A stretch of 64,000 bases of DNA. It comes from Tigriopus japonicus (Eukaryota > Arthropoda > Copepoda > Harpacticoida > Harpacticidae). Of the stretch, positions 33,063 to 44,162 are shown one piece after another. The number at the start of each line of letters is the position of its first letter. The stretch's first letter is position 1. The position numbers were made by a program, and so were the translations under genes. The stretch is from assembly GCA_010645155.1 (NCBI GenBank), contig CM021315.1, positions 9,480,140-9,544,139 on the forward strand, read 5' to 3'. Under the pieces are notes generated by a model. The model saw only the letters and a list, made by a program, of their open reading frames with translations, had not been told where the DNA came from and ran no database searches.

Positions 33063-33320
33063 TCATAATGCATAATGTCAAATTTCTTGTGCATTATGCA
33101 CATTGAAAGTGGATACATTATGCATGTTGAGACTTGAGAGTGGACACATTATGCACATTGAGTGAGGAATCTGAGGCTGCATTTATTATCCACTTTGAAT
33201 AAGGGTGCATAATACATCCACTCTCAATGTGCATAATGCGTCCACTCTCAAGTCTCAACATGTATAATGCATCCATTTCAAAGTACATAATGCACAAATA
33301 ATTTGACATTATGCATAATG
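33063..33320. mobile_element. Foldback (near-palindromic) element
   Basis: The two halves are near-perfect inverted copies of about 100 bases (left CATAATGCATAATGTCAAAT, right its complement), with ATTATGCA words recurring throughout and only about 50 bases between them. It interrupts the minisatellite. No clear target duplication and no coding frame. Confidence 0.6.
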
Positions 33321-33419
33321 GAGAAAAGGATCTAGAAGTATCTTATACAGATACGTTTTGTGAAAAGTATCTTGAAGTATCTTCTCTATATAGTTTTTCG
33401 AGAAAGTATCTTAAAGTTT

Positions 33420-36400
33420 CAATTCCAAAAAGGGTAGTCAGAGCAGGCCATGACTGTAGCAATGTTGTTGATGAGACTGGCATTGATAGTCGGGATAATC
33501 GATTGGAGGATCTGGTAGTCACAGATCAAGATGCTTTTGAGGCCATCAAGAGCTTAAATCTCTCGAGTTCTCCTGGACCTGATGGTGTGACATCTCAGTT
33601 TCTAATGAAATGCTCACATATTCTTGACCCTGTTTTCTCCTAATTGATGCGTTGCATCTTAGATCAGGGCAAGTTTCCCTCTTCTCTAAAAGTAGCTCAT
33701 GTCGTTCCAATTTTTAAGGGCGGAGATAAGTCACATCCTAGTAATTATAGGCCCATTTCTCTGACCTCCAGCGTTGCAAAGGTTTTTGAGAAGATTATGA
33801 AGTCCAAGCTTGTAGATTATTTGGAAGTCCATGATTTAATTCCTTCTGGACAGCATGGGTTTCGAGCTCATTTTAGTACAGTAACCCAATTGGTTGATCA
33901 TATTGAGCAAATCATTGAAGGGCTCGAAAGTCACGAGTCAGTTGATATAGTCTATCTTGACTTTGCCAAGGCCTTTGATAAGGTAGATCATGGTCTTTTG
34001 CTTAATCAACTCAAAGAGTTTGGGGTCCAGGGTAAGGTCCTGACTTGGATTGATAGTATTATGAGCGAAAGGAAGCAAATAGTTAAAGTTGAAGGATCTT
34101 TCAGCGCCATGTATGATGTCAAGTCAGGTGTTCCGCAAGGTTCAATTTTAGGTCCGCTCTTGTTTATTCTCTTAATTGCTCCTCCAGAAGTTTAGAACAA
34201 AAGCCAGTATTTCTTCATATGCTGATGACACAAAATTAGTTTGTGGAAGGAATGGTCAGGACTCAAAATATTTAGTTGAGGACTTGGAGAAAATCTACTC
34301 TTGGGTTAGCGAGAGTAATATGGCATTGAACGGGATGAAATTCCGCACAATGACGTATGGGGCGTCAAAATTAGATGTTCCAGACAGAGGCTCAAAGACA
34401 ATGGAGGTTGTGCTATTGAGCAGGTATCGTCCATGAGGGATTTGGGAGTTGTCGTCCAAGATGATGGAAAGTTTGATGAGCCAGGAACCCCCTAACCCCT
34501 GAAAGGGGTGGACACGAACTCCGATTTTTGAAAAAATGGTATGAGGCCGAGGCCATATTTTGACACAATGTCATTTATTCCTTATTAACGAGTAAAACTG
34601 TTGAACATGCATCTTGAAAGCATTCAGGTTAACTTTTTGTGTTAATATTTATTGACTAATTGTTCTTTACCTTGATTTTAGAGGTCCCAGCACTCCTTTT
34701 ACTCGTCTCATGAACTTTTGACATTCAGCTCTCCAAAGGATTTTAGTCCTCTTAACGATCAGGAAAATACATAGATGGAATCTTGCTTCACCCAATAGTC
34801 CAACTTTTGTGAAACAATGCTAAATAGAAGTATCTGTGGTGATATCTGGAGGGTTACTCCTCTCCCATCCTCATCAGCACCTCCACGACGCAGGAACCAT
34901 TTCTATAGGAAAATGAAGGAATGAGAATAGTCTCATTTTGAAACAAGATGGAGTCCAAGTCGGAGATGTTGTTGGCTATAACTATTGAATGGCACTTTTG
35001 ACGGTTCTGGATCAGATCAGCCATCTGATCCTGATTGGAATTGGAACAAAGGCAATCACGACGTCCTTGAGACAAAATAAGTGAAAAACATGAGGATTAA
35101 ATCCTGGATTGTGGATTTGATTGAAAATGTTTCAAGTCTTGGGGCTCAAGAAGGTCAGGACCACGCAGGACTGGGGCTAAGGGTCCTTCAGGACCAGAGG
35201 ATCATGTCTTTTCATTGCAGGGATAGGCTCTACGTGCTTGATAGGGTTTCATTGATCTTCTTAGTTCTTGGATTCCTTTGTCCAGGAATAACCAATCAAA
35301 TTGAGTCAAAAAATCCACACAATTCAATCTTCGTGGGGGCATTTCATTCTCAAGACTTTGAGAGGGTCCATGTAATCCGGGTTAGACTGTCAGATCACCA
35401 ATTTGGGCTGACTGAGTCAAAAGGCAAATCAAAATATTGAGCCCATCCATTGCTAGTAGCCGCACCTGATATGTTTCGAAGTCATCTTAATTTGTTCTTC
35501 ATCTGATCGAATTCTTGACACTGAGGACTTCTTCTTTCTTTGTTCCATGTGGACCTTAATGCGAACGCAGATTCCTCTTGGAAAGGAACCAAATTTACCC
35601 CAGAAACTCTCCTCCGGATCAAAACGGGGATTTTTATCACGCTCATCCATTAGACAACTTGAACAATCTAAGAATATCTTACCTGTCCTTGAATTATCCT
35701 GAACTAAAAGACACAACCATATAAAAAAAGAAATTTGAGGATGGACCATCATTTATAGAACAATGCCAAGGTGACACAACCTAAAACAAACTTGATCGGA
35801 CGTTCAAGTTCAAACGTTCAAATCGGATAATAGATAAGCTCGGAAAACCCCGCTATTTTGTTGTTGATAATTCAAGGAATGGTAAGATATTCTTAAGTTG
35901 TTCAATGGATGAGCATAAAGAAACTCCCCGTTTTTGTCCGTGGGAAAGTTTCTTCTTAATCCTTTTGCGCAAAAGAGGAATTTGGGCTCAGATTCTGGTC
36001 CATATTCGTTCTTTTTGCTGTAGTTAGGTCTATCACTTCCGAAGGTTGTAGCCGGTAACCTAGTCATCATCAGACTTCATTTGATCACTTTGATCGTCAT
36101 CTTGTAGAAAAGACACCTTGTGGGGGGTTCACTCGCACTCCATGATGTGGTCATTCATTCATTCACTATTTCATTAACTCGTTCTTGGCTGAACTTAATG
36201 TCTTCGAAACACCCACATCAGACTGATTTTGGGGCGTGGGGTTGACCTTTACCAAGGCTAGGACTTGGCTGGACCCTCTTGAAACACAGAAAACCCCGAT
36301 TGGCGCACTATCTTTAGGACTCTTGGTCGATTTCCGTTTGATTTTCCACTCCCAACATGGCCGTCTGTACTTCTTGTTTACTTACGAACTCTCGGCCTCA

Positions 36401-37196
36401 TCCGTGTGAGGTTGCGAGCTAGGAAATTCCGCGAGTTCGTATCCAGTATTTATACTATTATATAGGTTATCCCTGGATGAGCATATCAAGTTGAAAGTAG
36501 GGAAGGCATTTCAAACATGAGGCTGGATCTATCGCACTTTCAAGTCCAGAGATAGTATTACAATGCTAACTCTGTACAAGTCGATTGTTAAGCCGCATCT
36601 TGAATATGCCTCACCCATTTGGGCTCCAATGAGTTCAGCAGGTTTGCAAAAGGTCGAGCAGGTCCAAAGATGTGTTTCTAGGAACATCACAGGAATGAGA
36701 GAGCTCTCGTATTGGGAGAGGCTCAAGAAGTTAGGGCTGTACAGTACTCAGAGAAGGTATGAAAGGTATCTGATACTGTATGTCTTTAAGAGCGTTCATG
36801 GGCTCTGTCCTAACCCCGGATTTGAGATTAGTTGTATCGATCGTAGAGGTTTTACGAGCGTTCTGAGAGCACCTCCAAATCCAAGGGAATCTAGACTTGT
36901 TCGAACAATGAAGTCCTCGTCTCTTCTTTATCGGGCTCCTTCATTGTTCAATTTGTTGCCCATTAATCTTCGTCGGGAATATGTAGGAGCTGATCCTCTA
37001 ACAGCATTTAAGCCAGGATTGGACAATTTTTTGAATACTATTCCTGACCAACCCACTTTTCAAGGGCTGTACAGATCTGCCAACAGTAACTCATTGGTAG
37101 ATCAAATTTCATATAAACGGTTATTTTATAATTTATTTTAATCATTAACTCCCTTTACAGGGAATCCCATTCCTTGTAGCGGTATTAAAAAATCCG
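33420..37196 (+). mobile_element. Degenerate non-LTR retrotransposon, Jockey/CR1-like, interrupted by a hAT-like insertion
   Basis: A 5'-truncated copy keeping the reverse transcriptase and the C-terminal part. Visible motifs: SPGPDGV, NYRPISLTS, SGQHGFR, YLDFAKAFDKVDH (catalytic region A), GVPQGSILGPLLF and YADD (34218-34229). It is dead: a TAA stop at 33641, a frameshift near 34170-34200, an element inserted at 34482-36475, and a further in-frame TGA just after it (about 36520). The last frame closes at 37141 and a short 3' tail ends TTGTAGCGGTA plus an A-rich run and ATCCGC. The endonuclease domain is missing. It lies inside a hairpin minisatellite. A second 3' fragment is at 43625. Confidence 0.85.
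34482..36475. mobile_element. hAT-like non-autonomous transposon, 2.0 kb
   Basis: It splits the retrotransposon and leaves GATGAGC on both sides (34475-34481 and 36476-36482); removing it rejoins the coding frame. Ends are CAGGAACC and ATCCCTG. Its first 450 bases match, inverted, the start of the window. Inside, 35622-35698 and 35866-35936 form an inverted repeat. Frames inside (for example 119 codons at 35081) do not look like a transposase, so it probably relied on one made elsewhere. Confidence 0.75.
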
Positions 37197-37209
37197 CCCC
37201 CCTCCCAAA

Positions 37210-37372
37210 AAAAAGGTATCTTTATCCAGATACTTTTTTCGGGAAAGTATCTTAAAGTATCTTTATCTAGATGCTTTTTCAGGAAAGTATCTTAAACTAT
37301 CTTTATCTAGTTACTTTGCGGAAAATACTATCTTATCTAGATACTTTTTCAAAGTATCTTGAACAAGTCTGG
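37210..37372 (+). repeat. 41-bp hairpin minisatellite, right array
   Basis: Three to four degenerate units of the same TATCTTTATCTAGATAC repeat as at 32770, in the same orientation, directly after the retrotransposon tail. Confidence 0.7.
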
Positions 37373-37979
37373 TTTTTAATTAATGATATGTCTCTGACAC
37401 ATAAAATTCAATGAAATATCATGAAAAGTTGCATTATTGAATTGTATTTACAATGAAAACAAAATTACGTAAATGGACTTTCAGCGGTTTTTATTCGTCA
37501 AATTTGACCCATGCCTGTTGCTTCCTTTAGTACTGCGCCCGCTTGGGGACATTGAATCCTGCAGAGCTGCCCGATTAAAACTGAAATAGTGCAGTTGTTC
37601 AAATACCAGGTTTTTTTTTGTTTTCTGGAGCTATATGTAATATTCTGATATTGCAGTGTATCAATGTGTCGCAAAATATTCTAAAAAGTACTCAGACTTT
37701 TTGGAAGGGTGAAATAAAAAAGTACTTTCACCAAACCTCACATTTATCATTGGAATGCCTGAAATATCAGGGCTTAAATATGATTTGAAGCCCAATTTGA
37801 ATCAACATTTTAGTATTTATTTGACATGAAAAACGAGTAGTTTACTCTGAAAAATATTTGCGGGGTTTCAATTTGAGCAAAATCATTAACCGTTTTAATG
37901 CTTGATACCATAAAACGCACATTTGGGAAATTGAGCACTAATGCTCCGACCCTGAATTTCCTTTCGGACCGATGCCTGC
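37373..37979. other. Non-coding stretch, no gene recognised
   Basis: AT-rich sequence between the minisatellite and the next hAT element. Nothing identified. Confidence 0.35.
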
Positions 37980-39285
37980 CAGGGCTGCCAGGTGGCGGTT
38001 TGGCCCGCCAGATTTTGGTGTTTCTGGCGGTTTGAGGCCTTGTCTGGCGGCGAGATTTTTTATTTGGCGGGACGGAAAAATCTGGCGGTATTCTGGCGGT
38101 TTACGTTACAGTCTGGCGTTGGGAAATTTCTGTTTGGCGGGGAAGAACATTTTGACAAGTTTCTGGCGGTATTTAACTGAAAATCGTGAAATTTGGCGTA
38201 TTTTCTTTGATTTGTAGAATTAGTAGAAACACAGTAGTGTCACACTGTTCTAGCAGAATTCAGCATAACAGAGCTAAAGCTCAAAGTTACAGCATTCGTT
38301 ACAAAAAATAATGTGACCATTTTTGGCCCATCTCTTTCGTTTTTCTCTTTTTTATGTCAACTTTCTTGCAATTTCAGATAAACAACCAAAAGTAGCGCTT
38401 ATAATAATCATCACTTATACATCCTGATATTAAAATCTTATAATTAATATAAGAGAGTGCTGGGCTGTTGAAACTAGCATTGGTCAGCTTGAAGATTTTA
38501 GCAAATAGAAGATGCTTTTCAAGCTGAAAAAGGGGCAAGCAAAATGCGCTAGATTGGAAAAAAATTGACGAAAAAAATGTGCTGGCATTGTAAAGAAAGT
38601 GTGTTGGGATGAAAAAGATAAATGCTTGAATAGTAAACAAAGTAAACAAAGTGTATTGGAATGGCAAATCAATTTATTGCAGTGACAAACTCAAATGTCA
38701 AAGAAACTGAAGAGTTTTTAAGCAAAAACAAAAAATGTAAAAAATACAATTTTGCGTTTCTGTTGGCTAAAACATGGCTAATGAAGTGCAAGAAATGCCA
38801 AAAAATCAAACTTTGTAAATATATGGGTAAAAGGCCAAACAAATAATACACAATATTTCCAAATATTTCAACTACTTACAAAAGCACATTTTTAGGGTAC
38901 GAAACCTTTCGAAAGTTTCACACTCTTGATTATTAGCTTTATTATTAGCTTTGGTGGTTTGCTTTATTTTTTGTCTTATTTTGTCTTACTGATAAACTCA
39001 AATTCAAAGTCTCTTTCTATCTAAATGAGAGCAAATGTGTGCGAAAAATGTGTCTTATTAAACTGGATCAACCCGAAGGATGCTTGATAAGTTCAACTCA
39101 GCTATCTTTATTGATGAAAGGTTAGTGCATGATATGTCTCCTCTAGAACAAATGCATAATGAAGGAACTGGAATCAGGCGTTATTCTGGCGGTTTTTTGA
39201 AAAAAATCTGGCGGCGAATTTCGATATCTGGCGTTTTTGATAGGGCGATCTGGGGTTTTTGGTCTCCAATTACTTGGCAGCCCTG
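37980..39285. mobile_element. hAT-type element with exact 8-bp target duplication, 1.3 kb
   Basis: The ends are CAGGGCTGCCAGG and CTTGGCAGCCCTG, a typical hAT terminus, flanked by exact ATGCCTGC copies (37972-37979 and 39286-39293). Both subterminal regions carry many TCTGGCGGT-type words (37990-38175 and 39178-39240), resembling the clustered short motifs that bind hAT transposases. The centre is AT-rich with frames of up to about 97 codons and no recognisable transposase, so it is non-autonomous. Confidence 0.85.
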
Positions 39286-39293
39286 ATGCCTGC

Positions 39294-39840
39294 CATCAAG
39301 ACAAACAAAAGCAACTTGCCAGATCAAAAAACCATGAGACTGCTTGATTGTTTGTTCATTTGTTTTATGATAACTATGTGTACCATCAGAAGATGATTGG
39401 ATGTAAAGATCACTCGTTTACCAAAATGTTTTTCCCAAGAAACATTCATTAGTCATTTTAGGATTTTTAAATCAGTTTTCTCTGAACCAAGTACAATTGA
39501 GGTGCACTGTAATTCTGTTTGTAAATATAAACATTCAAGATTCTTGACATCAGCTAATTGAGGCATATTTCGTCAGCATATTTCATTTTCAGAACAAGCC
39601 AACATCAGAGTCAAAAGTTATGCTCACTCAAAGTTCAGTGCAAATCCTACCAAGAACCAAGAACTAGCTCTTTTCTGGTAATTGCTTTACCACAAAAGGG
39701 TAAGTTCATTCATTCTATGCTCTCCTCAGTACATAAGGTCGAGAAGGCATAACTTTTCACTCCGGCATCCGATTGGGCTGATAATTGAAATACGAAGTCT
39801 ACTGAATACAAGCCATTTGCAGAAGAACGCAATCGAATTA
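39294..39840. other. Non-coding stretch, no gene recognised
   Basis: Unique-looking AT-rich sequence between two transposons. Confidence 0.35.
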
Positions 39841-40508
39841 GAGTGATTACAGTATCATTTTACGGACCTGCTGTCGTTAGCAGTGTAGGCTTGCCAAAAA
39901 AAACTTCCAACAGTTTTCAAGGGTCAGATTTTCGAAAAATGTTGCATTTATGGGCAATGGCATGGTGAATGTATGTTGAGAAGTTTGAAAACTAATGGAG
40001 AAATTGGATGCCTTCAATTAAAGAAATTATATGTTTTAGGTTTAGTTGCCACAGGAACCGATCTCCTCTGGCCATCTTGTTATTCAAAGTCGGGCATTCC
40101 TATTTTCAAAGTTCGGAAGAGCCCTCTCAACTTATGTAGCAAAATTTTAGATAAAAACAACAAAACATACTTTTTTGCAAAAACAATGACAAGAATTGCT
40201 ATTTCAACTTCAATTTGTGCAGATAAGAAAGCCATTGTTGCAATCACCAGGCCTACACCTTTGTTTTAGCTACCTCGCATGCTCATCAGAAACACAGGTC
40301 TTCCGAACTTTTTTCCCGCCAAAAATGATGACGTCACACATAATTGCTGTAATGGGAGTGATTACCGTATCATTTTACATTATGCCATACCATGGCCCTT
40401 AAATGCAACATTTTTCGAAAATCTGACCCTTGAAAACTGAGATTTTTTTTTTGTGCAAGCCTACACTGCTAATGGCAGCAGGTCCGTAAAATGAGACGGT
40501 AATCACTC
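39841..40508. mobile_element. Inverted-repeat element, about 670 bp
   Basis: About 135 bases at each end are inverted copies, beginning GAGTGATTAC and passing through CAGTGTAGGCTTG and GGGTCAGATTTTCG. AATTA lies directly left and, after one base, right of the element, a possible 5-bp duplication. The start motif recurs in direct orientation at 40360-40380, so the right end may be compound. No recognisable protein. Confidence 0.6.
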
Positions 40509-40587
40509 CAATTAGGACAGAATCGGACAAATCTCAAAATCTACTTAAAACTGAAAAATTTGTATCGAAAGGTAGTTTTGTTAAAGG

Positions 40588-41046
40588 TCTTGTTTGTTTG
40601 TTTGTTTGTTTGTTTGTTGAGGAGTCAGAGCGCAGCTTCGCAGCTGCGATCTGATAGAGGCTGTCCGCCATATGGGGATATTGCCGCTCCACTTGGACAA
40701 GCCAACAAGCATTAATTTTTACCTCACCCTCGGGAATGACCCCAGGTTCGCCCATTTAAGCCGTCAAGGGCCGTGACTACTGCATGTAACTGAATACCAC
40801 AGGCCACTAGAACTCGGCAAGCCCGGGATCGAACCGGGGCTTGCCTAGTTTTGCATTGAAAGACAGTTCAACGCTAAATTTTGACTCCGAAGAGTTGGGT
40901 TTGTAGATTTGATTATTGCATTGAAAGACGGTTCAAAATGCTAAATATTGACTCCGAAGAGTTGTGTTTGGAGGATGACAGTTAGCCGGGATCGAACCCC
41001 GGCTATCCGCATGACAAACCAACGCAGTACGCACTACGCCATGCCT
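40588..41046 (-). repeat. tRNA-derived SINE, copy 1 (minus strand)
   Basis: On the minus strand it starts GGTGAGGCATGGCGTAGTGC, with an A-box-like TGGCGTAGTGC and a B-box-like GGTTCGATCCC, then a second GGTTCGATCCC-type segment about 190 bases on, and ends in a (CAAA)n tail (40588-40620 as GTTTG repeats). Internal direct repeats contain TTCGGAGTCAAAAT-type words. The copy at 44163 is the same element in the other direction. Confidence 0.8.
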
Positions 41047-41051
41047 CACCC

Positions 41052-43187
41052 CTGGATATTTCACTTTCCCGAGTATGCAAAAAATAGGCTAGATATACTG
41101 TGGTCATGTGTTTGATCATTCCATAAAATATCTTGATCTTATTAAAGTGTTTTCTAAAGTTCAAGGAGCAACATTTGTATCATTTCAGTAAAAATGATGA
41201 AAAATCCAATTGGCAGGAAACTGCTAGAAAAGGCTGAAAATTGCAATTTGCAAACTGAGAAGCGTTTGAAAAGGCTAGAAATATATCTTTGAAGCTATAT
41301 TTCACCTCCAATCTTGAAATAGGCTCACATTAGCTTTTTGAAGATACATCTAGTCACCCTGGGCTTCACTATCATCAAAACAATCCCTAGATCCAGGACA
41401 TTTAAACAGTGAGTGATCCATGTGGGACAGGAAAATGTACATTATGAACACCAGAGGAGAAGCTTTACTTTCTTCTCTGGGGAATTTCCAATTGTCCTGG
41501 CTTGGTGATTGTTAGGGCCCGGAAAAATATTTGCAAAAAGGTGACAAAATATCCAATATATATTTTCTTCAAAAGGCCAAAATATTTGGAAAAAGCCGAA
41601 TATTTAAGAAATATTTTTTTGACAAGGCCATTATTTGATATTTTTGTCTGTATGCACTGATTTTCAAAATTTGTTTCTAGTGAATTTGAAGCATTTGGCC
41701 GTATTTGGAGGCATACTTGAATGTAATTGATTTAAAAATACAATTTTCAATTTGCCTCAATAGATGGCGCAGTTTTTTTCGTGTATGACAGTAATTTAGG
41801 CTGCAGTTATCAAATTTCAGAACAATTGCCATTTTTTAGAGGTTTTTGTATTTTGGGTTCATTTTTGGTAAGCCCTATTGAGCATTGGTCGTTCATTAAT
41901 TTTCCTCCATTTTGCCTGAAATATTTTTTCTGACTCAAATATTCTTAAAATATTTATTTTTTCCATGAAAAAGCTAAAATATTAAAAAATGAGGAAAAAT
42001 GGATAAATATTTTTAAAAAAATTATTTCCGGGCCCTAGTAATTGTTTTTCTCTCAGATGTGAAGTAACACATTTTTTTAAGTTGAAGAATAAAAAATGAA
42101 AAATATAAAGTGTGAGACAAAAATTGTGAATGAAAACATTGCTCATGAGTAGAGTGCGTAGAAAAATTTACTGATTTTCACAAAAGAATTAAATTTAATT
42201 TACTCCAAAAAGGCCAAAAAAATGAAAAAAAAAGTTATTCCCCAACTGTATTAAAAATGGCAAATATTGAACTTAAAGTTGCAAATAGTCATTCTGGTAA
42301 TCATTCTTTGTAATTTAGGTACAACTCAGCACATTTAGTTGTTTCTGGCTGATTAAGTGTTCAGCGTGTCCAACAGTTTAAGATCAAAAAGAGCTAAATA
42401 CCTCAGTTTAAGGGCAAATTTTGGAGCTGAAAGAGCTAATTTTTATGGTCATTCGCAAAAGCCGCTTTTCATTTGGCTGATTTCAAGGGCTGACCAGAGA
42501 AAAATCTAATTTAACCCATTGTTTGGCCCGTAATTCAAAGCTCACAAGCTAAATTTCAACCACATCAAATGAACTTTTTGTCACTTAGAGTAGAGTAGTG
42601 AGAATCAAAGAGTAAACTAAGTCAAGGTTTTAGTCGGTACCAGCACGTTAATGGAGACCAAGACAAAAGGAGACAAAAGTTGCAATTTTTTGCTTCAGCA
42701 GGAAGAGCCATAGTTTGGAGTCGATTGTCCTGAAAATCCTACGTATTTGTAAGAAAAATGACCATTTTTAAACAAGCCTCATTTTGTAGAGGTAGAAAAT
42801 CTGGCAACTTCGAAAGTTGTAAAAAGGAGCAAAAAATCCCTAAAATTCTCAGAAAAAGAGCTAAAAATGGCCAAATATTTCAAAAGGAGCCAAAAGAGCC
42901 AAAAGAGCTAAATGCTCAAATTTGGAGCCAAATTTCCAAAATATGAGGAAAAAGAGCTATATTTAGCTCTTTCTTCTGCTCAAAAGAGCTGAAATCGGTC
43001 AGGCTGGATGTGTTAGCAGCTGTTTTTTGGCGCCAATTATGACTCGACATGACCAAAAATGGCCCACAAAAAGGGTCAAAAGATTTAAAATTGGACCAAA
43101 AAGGGGCAAAAAAATTAAAGAAAATTTACGATTTAATTAAATTTTTCTACTCACCCTACTCATGAGAGAGAGGGACCCTGCTCAAAA
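41052..43187 (-). repeat. 2.1-kb dispersed repeat, arm 2 of an inverted pair
   Basis: Inverted copy of 28383-30465, including the nested MITE at the same place. It starts at GGATATTTCAC right after the SINE and ends at CATGAGAGAGAGGGACCCTG. Similarity is high along the whole length, with small indels only. Confidence 0.75.
41513..42037. mobile_element. hAT-type MITE (TAGGGCCCGG family), copy 2
   Basis: 525 bases, ends TAGGGCCCGGAAA and TTTCCGGGCCCTA, flanked by GTGATTGT and GTAATTGT (7 of 8 bases agree). It is nested in the 2.1-kb repeat. Confidence 0.8.
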
Positions 43188-43352
43188 TAGAATCTTCTCA
43201 AAAGTACAGCAAAAAAGCATGGTTGAGACTCGTTATCTTAGTCAATAGTGAGCAACAACGCTTTAATTTTCCAGATTTAGACAATTTTGGTAAACATGGC
43301 CTAGTAATAGATATTTAAACTAGTTGGGTGTCCAATTAAGTTGCCTAATCAA

Positions 43353-43517
43353 TAGAGCGAGGATAAAAAAGTTTTTCCCTACAGAGCAGAAATTCTTGAC
43401 GTTTTACGATACAGGTCAGCTTGGATCAGCTGAACACCTGCAATAAAGGAGAACTAGCTGCGTCAACTACGTAGAATTTCTACTCTGCAGGAAAATAACT
43501 TTTTTATCCTCGCTCTA
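43353..43517. mobile_element. hAT-type MITE with exact 8-bp target duplication, 165 bp
   Basis: Inverted ends TAGAGCGAGGATAAAAAAG, pairing inward through CAGAGCAGAAATTCT, flanked by exact CTAATCAA (43345-43352 and 43518-43525). A longer decayed relative lies in an intron at 17337. Confidence 0.85.
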
Positions 43518-43624
43518 CTAATCAACATCAAAAGTTGCCTATTGGCGGCCAAAAATCATGAAAAGTTGCCGCTTGGCAGCCCTTTTTAAATTTCGTTGTT
43601 TCATTCTAGTTGCTAAGAAACTGC

Positions 43625-43755
43625 AAATTCAATTTGTTGCCCATTAATCTTCGTCGGGAATATGTAGGAGCTGATCCTCTAACAGCATTTAAGGCAGGAT
43701 TGGACAAATTCTTAAATACTATTCCTGACCAACCCACTATACAAGGGTTGTATAG
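43625..43755 (+). mobile_element. Second 3' fragment of the Jockey/CR1-like retrotransposon
   Basis: It encodes NLLPINLRREYVGADPLTAF and following residues, nearly identical to 36950-37070 of the copy at 33420, then runs into the assembly gap. Its left boundary is abrupt (5'-truncated insertion). Confidence 0.8.
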
Positions 43756-43911
43756 NNNNNNNNNNNNNNNNNNNNNNNNNNNNNNNNNNNNNNNNNNNNN
43801 NNNNNNNNNNNNNNNNNNNNNNNNNNNNNNNNNNNNNNNNNNNNNNNNNNNNNNNNNNNNNNNNNNNNNNNNNNNNNNNNNNNNNNNNNNNNNNNNNNNN
43901 NNNNNNNNNNN
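43756..43911. other. Assembly gap (156 N)
   Basis: A run of N directly follows retrotransposon sequence, so the missing piece probably includes the rest of that repeat. Sequence resumes as unique-looking DNA. Confidence 0.95.
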
Positions 43912-44162
43912 ATTTTGGCCAACTAAAATCTGCTATCCACTTATGACGGACTGGGGAGCGTGAAATGACAGAATGAGGACAAATTTGATTTTCGAACAAA
44001 TAAGAAATTCCAATTCGAACACAATGAGGACCGAATTTATTCTTGGGACAACCAAATAAATTAATTCGGACAGAATTAGGCCAGAATTTAGAACTGAGCC
44101 TCTTTCTAGAATTTAGGTTAAATTTAGCCTCATAAAATATTACCAGATACCACATCTCCTAG

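Noticed and set aside
32770..33418. CRISPR-like array
   Set aside because: The 41-base units are contiguous with no spacers, and the sequence is eukaryotic. It is a minisatellite.
34854..35440. Frames inside the 2-kb hAT-like element as a transposase
   Set aside because: No RNase-H-like or zinc-finger motifs and the frames are short and unconnected.
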